Below are positions 60,449 through 64,000 of a DNA stretch of 64,000 nt, piece after piece. Origin of the DNA: Lachnospiraceae bacterium C7. GTDB lineage: Bacteria; Bacillota; Clostridia; Lachnospirales; Lachnospiraceae. Where the stretch lies: contig FOPE01000004.1 of NCBI GenBank assembly GCA_900113385.1, positions 1 through 64,000 on the forward strand, given 5' to 3'. The position numbers and the translations under genes are program-made. The notes beneath the pieces were generated by a model. The model ran no database searches, had not been told where the DNA came from, and was given only the letters and a program-made list of their open reading frames with translations. The first letter of the stretch is position 1; the number at the start of each line of letters is the position of its first letter.

Positions 60449-61921
60449 ATGAAATTATCAAAATTAGTAGAAAAATTAGAATATAAATTAGTACAAGGAA
60501 ATATTGATACAGAAATTTCTACATTAGTGTATGATTCAAGAAAAGTAGAAAAAGATTCAGCTTTTGTATGTATTTCAGGTACAGTAAGAGATGCTCATGA
60601 TTTTATACCAGATGTGGTAAAAGCAGGAGCTACAGCTGTAATCGTAGAAAAAGATGTAGAGGTTGCAGAAGGCGTTACAGTTATTAAGGTAGAGAACTCA
60701 AGAAAAGCTTTAGCATATATGGCAGCAGCGTACTTTGATTATCCATCAGAAAAAATTAAGACAATTGGAATTACAGGTACAAAAGGAAAGACAACTACTA
60801 CATATATGGTTAAATCAATTTTAGATTCAGCTAATATCAAAACAGGTTTAATCGGAACAATTGAGACTATCATTGGAGATAAGAGAATTCCATCAGCAAA
60901 CACAACACCAGAGTCATTCATGGTTCAAAAATATTTCAGAGACATGGTTGATGCAGGGCTTGATGCAGTAGTTATGGAGGTTTCATCACAGGCTCTTAAA
61001 CTTGATAGAGTAGCAGGATTTACTTTTGATATTGGCGTGTTTACTAACTTAGAACCAGATCACATCGGAACTAACGAACACAAAGATTTTGAAGAATATA
61101 TGTACTGTAAGAGCTTATTATTTAGACAATGTAAGTACGGCATCTTCAATGGTGATAGTGAGCATTTAGAAGGTATTTTAAAAGGCCATACATGTACAGT
61201 TCAGACATTTGGATACGGTAAAGATAATGACTTAGTTGCAGAAAATGTAGAACTTAAAAAAGCTCACGGAGAGTTAGGCGTTAAATATCATGTTTCAGGA
61301 ATGTCTGACTTTAACGTAGAAGTTAATGTACCAGGTTCATTTAGTGTTTACAATTCACTTACAGCAATTTCTATTTGCAATTATTTCAAGATTGCACCAG
61401 AAGTTATTGAAGAAGCTTTAAAACATGTGACAGTAAAAGGTAGAATCGAAATTGTACCAGTTACAAAGCGCTATACATTAATGATTGATTATGCTCATAA
61501 TGCCATGTCATTAGAAAGCTTGCTTAAGGCCCTTAGAAAATATGAACCAAAGAGATTAGTTTGTTTATTTGGTTGTGGCGGTAACAGAGCAAAATCAAGA
61601 AGATTTGAAATGGGTGAGGTTTCATCTAAGATGGCAGATCTTACAGTTATTACATCTGACAATCCAAGAAACGAAGAACCTATGGATATTATTAATGATA
61701 TTCTTACAGGAGTTAAAAAAGCAGATGGTGCTTATGAGACAATTCCTGATAGAAAAGAAGCTATTAAATTCTGTATGGAAAATGCACAAGACGGAGACAT
61801 CATTGTTTTAGCAGGAAAAGGTCATGAGGATTATCAAGAAATCAAGGGTGTTAAACACCACATGGATGAAAGAGAGCTTATAGCTGACATCATCAAAGAG
61901 AATCCAGACCTTAACTTATAG
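60449..61921 (+). CDS. murE: UDP-MurNAc-L-Ala-D-Glu:meso-DAP ligase
   Basis: This 490-residue ATP-dependent ligase adds the third residue of the peptidoglycan stem. The N-terminal UDP-binding domain has LVYDSRKVEKDSAFVCI. The central domain has GITGTKGKTTTTYMVKSIL near 107-125 and EVSSQALKLDRV. The C-terminal domain has VTVKGRIEIV, MIDYAHNAMSLESLLKAL and the substrate motif DNPRNEEP, whose Arg selects meso-diaminopimelate over lysine. The neighbouring dapF and dapA support that choice. GAGGTG lies about 6 bases before the ATG. Confidence 0.96.
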   Translation: MKLSKLVEKLEYKLVQGNIDTEISTLVYDSRKVEKDSAFVCISGTVRDAHDFIPDVVKAGATAVIVEKDVEVAEGVTVIKVENSRKALAYMAAAYFDYPSEKIKTIGITGTKGKTTTTYMVKSILDSANIKTGLIGTIETIIGDKRIPSANTTPESFMVQKYFRDMVDAGLDAVVMEVSSQALKLDRVAGFTFDIGVFTNLEPDHIGTNEHKDFEEYMYCKSLLFRQCKYGIFNGDSEHLEGILKGHTCTVQTFGYGKDNDLVAENVELKKAHGELGVKYHVSGMSDFNVEVNVPGSFSVYNSLTAISICNYFKIAPEVIEEALKHVTVKGRIEIVPVTKRYTLMIDYAHNAMSLESLLKALRKYEPKRLVCLFGCGGNRAKSRRFEMGEVSSKMADLTVITSDNPRNEEPMDIINDILTGVKKADGAYETIPDRKEAIKFCMENAQDGDIIVLAGKGHEDYQEIKGVKHHMDERELIADIIKENPDLNL

Positions 61922-62000
61922 TCAAAATCATAGTTAAAAATTATAGAAAAGAATTCAAACTACACATTTATTAATTTTGAAAAGACAAGGAGCAATTATT

Positions 62001-62885
62001 ATGTCTATATTTAAAGGAGCAGGAGTTGCTTTATTAACTCCATTTCACGAAGACAATACAATTAACTTTGAAGAGTTAGGAAGAATTATTGAGGATCAGA
62101 TAGCAGGTGGCACAGATGCCCTCGTAGTATGTGGTACTACTGGTGAGCCAGCTACAATGACTTATGAAGAAAGAAAAAGTATTATTGAATTCGCTGTTAA
62201 AAAAGTAAACAAAAGAATTCCAGTAATTGCAGGTACAGGAGCTAACTCAACAAATACAGCAATTAAATTGTCACAACAGGCAAAAGAAGCTGGAGCAGAT
62301 GCTATTCTTGTTGTAACACCATTCTATAATAAATGCACACAAGGTGGTTTGTTCGAACACTATAAAGCAATCGCTGAAAACGTTGACTTACCAATTATCA
62401 TGTATAATGTACCATCACGTACTGGCTGTAACATTTTACCAAAGACAGCTATTCAATTAGCTAAAACATTTGATAACATTGTAGCTATTAAAGAGGCTAG
62501 TGGCGATATTTCACAAATTGCAGACTTAGCAGCAATGAATGATGGTGTGTTAGATATTTATTCAGGAAATGATGATCAAGTTGTTCCAATCCTTGCGTTA
62601 GGTGGAATTGGTGTTATTTCAGTTCTTTCAAATGTAGCACCAAAAGATACACATGATATGGTTATGGATTATTTAAATGGAAATACTAAAAAAGCATTAT
62701 CATTACAACTTAAATATTTAGATGTAATTCACGCTTTATTTAGCGAAGTTAATCCAATCCCAGTTAAATGGGCAGCAAATCTTATGGGCTATAAAGCAGG
62801 AACCCTTAGACTTCCATTAACTGAGCTTGAAACACAACACAAAGAAGAACTTGAGAATGCTATGAGAGAGGCAGCAATTATTTAA
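62001..62885 (+). CDS. dapA: 4-hydroxy-tetrahydrodipicolinate synthase
   Basis: This 294-residue TIM-barrel lyase condenses pyruvate with aspartate semialdehyde, the first step specific to lysine and DAP. Motifs seen are CGTTGEPATM near 43-52, the catalytic Tyr in MYNVPSRTG near 132-140, and the Schiff-base Lys in IVAIKEASGD near 157-166. Glu replaces the usual Ser after GTTG, a common variant. The start is ATG 62001, 8 bases after AAGGAG; a TTG at 61977 is rejected. It ends the dapF-murE-dapA group. Confidence 0.96.
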   Translation: MSIFKGAGVALLTPFHEDNTINFEELGRIIEDQIAGGTDALVVCGTTGEPATMTYEERKSIIEFAVKKVNKRIPVIAGTGANSTNTAIKLSQQAKEAGADAILVVTPFYNKCTQGGLFEHYKAIAENVDLPIIMYNVPSRTGCNILPKTAIQLAKTFDNIVAIKEASGDISQIADLAAMNDGVLDIYSGNDDQVVPILALGGIGVISVLSNVAPKDTHDMVMDYLNGNTKKALSLQLKYLDVIHALFSEVNPIPVKWAANLMGYKAGTLRLPLTELETQHKEELENAMREAAII

Positions 62886-62941
62886 TTTCTTTAATAATAA
62901 TCAAGTGAGAAAGGAAAGCACATATTTGTGCAAGAAAAGAT

Positions 62942-63598
62942 ATGGGAAAACAAACTTGGAAACCAGGAAATATGCTTAATCCAGTACCAGCTGTTATGGT
63001 TAGCGTTGCAGATAAAGATGGTAATGCCAATATAATAACTGTGGGATGGGCAGGTACGATTTGTACAAATCCACCAATGCTTTCAATATCAGTTAGACCA
63101 GAGAGATATTCTTATCACATGATAGAAGAAACAGGAGAATTTGTAGTAAATCTTACTACAAAGGATCTTGTTAAAGAAACAGATTATTGTGGAGTTAAAA
63201 GCGGACGTGATGTAGATAAATTTGACGTTTTAGGCTTGACTAAATTAGAAATGGAGCATGTAAAAGCTCCAGGAATTTCAGAAAGTCCTGTTAATATTGA
63301 ATGTAAGGTGCGTGAAATCAATAAATTAGGTAGTCATCACATGTTCATAGCAGATGTTGTCGGTGTGACAGTAGATGATAAATTTATGGATGAAACTAAT
63401 CGTTTTCATATTAATGACACAGAACTTATAATGTATTCTCATGGTGAGTATTTTGCATTAGGTGAAAAATTAGGAAAATTTGGTTATAGTATTCAAAAGA
63501 AGAAAACTAAATCAAAGGCCAAATCAAAATCTAAAACAAAATCAAGTGATAATAAAAAACGAGAAAATAAAAAAAGTAAACCAAAGAAAAACAAATAA
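62942..63598 (+). CDS. Flavin reductase-like FMN-binding protein with Lys-rich tail
   Basis: This 218-residue protein has the split-barrel flavin reductase fold over residues 1-170: MLNPVPAVMVSVADKDGNAN, TVGWAGTICTNPPMLSISVRPERYSY and GEFVVNLTTKDL. The last 35 residues are a Lys/Ser-rich, disordered tail starting near KKKTKSKAKSKSKTKS. Members bind FMN and reduce flavins or have unknown roles; the partner is unknown. A hairpin GCACA-TATT-TGTGC (62918-62931) lies between a good site AAAGGA (62910-62915) and the ATG, which would shorten an otherwise too long spacing. The gene stands 56 bases after dapA. Confidence 0.88.
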   Translation: MGKQTWKPGNMLNPVPAVMVSVADKDGNANIITVGWAGTICTNPPMLSISVRPERYSYHMIEETGEFVVNLTTKDLVKETDYCGVKSGRDVDKFDVLGLTKLEMEHVKAPGISESPVNIECKVREINKLGSHHMFIADVVGVTVDDKFMDETNRFHINDTELIMYSHGEYFALGEKLGKFGYSIQKKKTKSKAKSKSKTKSSDNKKRENKKSKPKKNK

Positions 63599-63825
63599 CA
63601 TGAGTAAATAACAACGATAAACAATAAATACTAATTATCAACAACAATAAACGATAGACAACAATAAATAATAAACACACTACTAATAAAACATGACAAC
63701 TCTGTATCATGTGGGTTGATACAGTATTAAAATGCAATTTAAAAAATAATAAACAAATATATTAAAAAGATAAACAAAAAGTAATAAACAAAAGTAAAAA
63801 AAATAATAAAAAAAATAATAAACAT
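63599..63825. other. AT-rich gap with palindrome CTGTATCA-N7-TGATACAG
   Basis: No gene is visible. Simple AACAATAAATA-type repeats dominate. A perfect 8-base inverted repeat CTGTATCA (63702-63709) with TGATACAG (63717-63724) stands out, and TGATACAGTATTAAAA at 63717-63732 is identical to 11676-11691. Confidence 0.45.
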
Positions 63826-63899
63826 AAAAAAATGCTTAGCAGATTAAAATGAATTATAACAAAGAGTTATAAGAAATTTTAACGAGCTAGGCATTTTTT
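63826..63899. terminator. Long bidirectional terminator
   Basis: A stem of about 30 base pairs: AAAAAATGC with GCATTTTTT, TTAAAAT with ATTTTAA, and ATTATAAC-AAAGA-GTTATAA at the tip. A and T tracts flank it. It serves the flavin reductase gene and the convergent gene at the window end. Confidence 0.88.
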
Positions 63900-63939
63900 A
63901 TTATAAATGCATATGTAATATGGAATCGATGGATAAAAC

Positions 63940-64000
63940 TTATTGTAATAAGTTATCCATCAAAAATTCATATACATCAGTATTTTTATCTTTCCAGTTA
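63940..64000 (-). CDS. 3' end of an unidentified minus-strand gene (partial)
   Basis: Reading inward from the window edge, the last 19 codons give NWKDKNTDVYEFLMDNLLQ then TAA. The stop lies 40 bases before the shared terminator, the normal spacing for a gene end. A hairpin of ATGGATAA with TTATCCAT (63929-63960) overlaps the stop. Too little remains to name the protein. Confidence 0.6.
   Translation of the reverse strand, partial: NWKDKNTDVYEFLMDNLLQ

Overview
The window is AT-rich DNA, roughly one third G+C, with strong AGGAGG-type ribosome binding sites and an anaerobic gene set: pyruvate:ferredoxin oxidoreductase, pyruvate phosphate dikinase and a FeoA-FeoB ferrous iron permease. Other pointers are an alpha2-type glycyl-tRNA synthetase, MecA, a one-piece tmRNA with a tag ending LAFAA, and meso-diaminopimelate peptidoglycan genes (dapA, dapF, and a murE with a DNPR motif). 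Together these fit a Firmicute of class Clostridia, most likely Lachnospiraceae. That placement is an inference; there is no rRNA gene to confirm it.

Layout. 0.4-2.5 kb is a small accessory patch: two little membrane proteins separated by an IS-end-like palindrome, a membrane-anchored protein with an Asp/Ser tandem repeat, and a sugar-phosphate transferase homologue that has lost its catalytic Asp-Glu pair. 2.7-6.7 kb holds a Na+/serine-threonine symporter, a SAM methyltransferase, tgt and yajC. 6.9-14.1 kb is amino-acid biosynthesis: leuB, ilvD and ilvB (branched chain), then serC and serA. 14.3-27.2 kb carries mscS, a cold shock gene, an M16C metalloprotease, era, recO, a lipoprotein, glyS, an orphan sensor kinase and ppdK.

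27.3-29.4 kb is a scar: a Fic gene, a fragment of a type I restriction specificity gene, an internally deleted tyrosine recombinase gene facing it, and a decayed second copy of the fic 3' end. 29.4-38.8 kb has feoAB, a small monooxygenase-fold protein, an exonuclease, a promoter-to-terminator non-coding RNA candidate, sbcD-sbcC, smpB and ssrA (tmRNA). The 5' end of ssrA overlaps the smpB stop codon. 38.9-45.7 kb has a Nudix gene, mecA (apparently with a non-canonical start), acylphosphatase, a long AT-rich gap with a 24-codon ORF and a terminator, and a large GGDEF-EAL-PAS-GGDEF protein. 46-59.4 kb has a secreted GH43 arabinanase, an ABC-F ATPase, pyruvate:ferredoxin oxidoreductase, a tail-anchored coiled-coil protein, a CBS/DRTGG pyrophosphatase and an AraC regulator. 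59.6-64 kb has dapF, murE, dapA and a flavin-reductase-like gene, and ends inside a minus-strand gene.

Most of the window is ordinary core metabolism. The parts most worth follow-up are the structured RNA candidate before sbcCD (33.1-33.3 kb), the tiny ORF and terminator-ended leader before the c-di-GMP protein (41.3-41.65 kb), the inverted repeat enclosing the ppaC promoter (56.5-56.6 kb), the pseudoknot-like element after ppaC (58.3 kb), the 0.4-2.5 kb patch, and the fic/hsdS/recombinase scar.
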